Below are positions 5,675 to 5,805 of a stretch of 5,805 nt of DNA, piece after piece. The translations under genes were made by a program, and so were the position numbers. Within the stretch, counting starts at the first letter, position 1, and the number at the start of each line of letters is the position of its first letter. The notes under the pieces are model-generated. The model saw only the letters and a program-made list of their open reading frames with translations. It had not been told where the DNA came from and searched no databases. Source of the stretch: an uncultured Clostridia bacterium (GTDB lineage Bacteria; Bacillota; Clostridia; Oscillospirales; Oscillospiraceae); contig CALERM010000107.1 of NCBI GenBank assembly GCA_937907715.1, forward strand, positions 1-5,805, written 5' to 3'.

Positions 5675-5805
5675 GCATCTGAAAACCCCCAACGCACCCG
5701 GACAGCGGACCTTTTCACGCTGCGCCGCGCCATTTTTCCTTGAAATACGTCAGTATTCCTGCGAAAAAATGTCTTGCTCAGCGCGAAAATTCCTCGCCGC
5801 CGGTC
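5675..5805 (+). ncRNA. Candidate structured RNA or long leader, running past the window edge
   Basis: The sequence after the promoter at 5640-5668 contains several inverted repeats in a consistent order. GGTGC (5672-5676) pairs with GCACC (5694-5698). CAGCG (5703-5707) pairs with CGCTG (5718-5722). A nested arm follows: CGCGC (5726-5730) with GCGCG (5781-5785), CATTTTT (5731-5737) with AAAAATG (5765-5771), and AATAC (5744-5748) with GTATT (5753-5757) around a GTCA loop. The nine bases 5772-5780 form a one-sided bulge. I do not recognise an Rfam family in it, and it is cut by the window edge. It could instead be part of a dispersed repeat or the 3' end of a minus-strand gene. Confidence 0.25.

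Overview
The window looks like a chromosomal segment of a GC-rich member of the Clostridia. Gram-positive Oscillospirales-type gut anaerobes fit best. This rests on the GGAGG-type ribosome binding sites, the Firmicutes-style PfkA, the MoxR/DUF58/transglutaminase operon (the same arrangement as Bacillus subtilis yeaC-yeaD-yebA), GC-rich codon use, and AT-rich intergenic promoters with extended -10 boxes. The species assignment is an inference.

Positions 1-200 (minus strand) hold two tandem tRNA-Arg(CCT)-like sequences. Each has a good 5' half (acceptor strand, D arm, anticodon loop CTCCTAA), but the sequence after the anticodon does not fold back onto it. The inner copy has a near-perfect sigma-70-type promoter (TTGACA, 17 bp, TACAAT). 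This looks like a decayed or recombined tRNA locus and is the main hint of past mobile-element activity.

Positions 201-4332 (minus strand) form one tightly coupled three-gene operon. In transcription order these are a MoxR-family AAA+ ATPase (TTG start), a membrane-anchored DUF58 protein, and a large membrane protein with an extracytoplasmic transglutaminase-like domain and an intact Cys/His/Asp triad. Gaps are 2 bp and then a 4-bp ATGA overlap. The operon ends in a perfect 14-bp hairpin without a U-run. By family knowledge, the ATPase is thought to act as a chaperone or remodeller on the DUF58 partner at the membrane, with the transglutaminase-like protein as the surface-facing component. 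The exact function is not established for this family.

Positions 4333-4558 are a divergent, AT-rich promoter region. Both directions have an extended -10 (TGG plus TATAAT or TATAGT). The operon side has a poor -35 preceded by an 11-bp-spaced direct repeat, the layout expected for an activator of the OmpR/PhoB type.

Positions 4559-5600 (plus strand) carry pfkA (ATP-dependent 6-phosphofructokinase, glycolysis), followed by an intrinsic terminator with a UUCG tetraloop. It appears monocistronic.

Positions 5601-5805 have no convincing gene. They contain a good promoter (TTGCTG, 17 bp, TGC-TATGAT) followed by sequence with several nested inverted repeats running to the window edge, a candidate structured RNA. 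No CRISPR array, transposase, integrase or toxin-antitoxin gene is visible.
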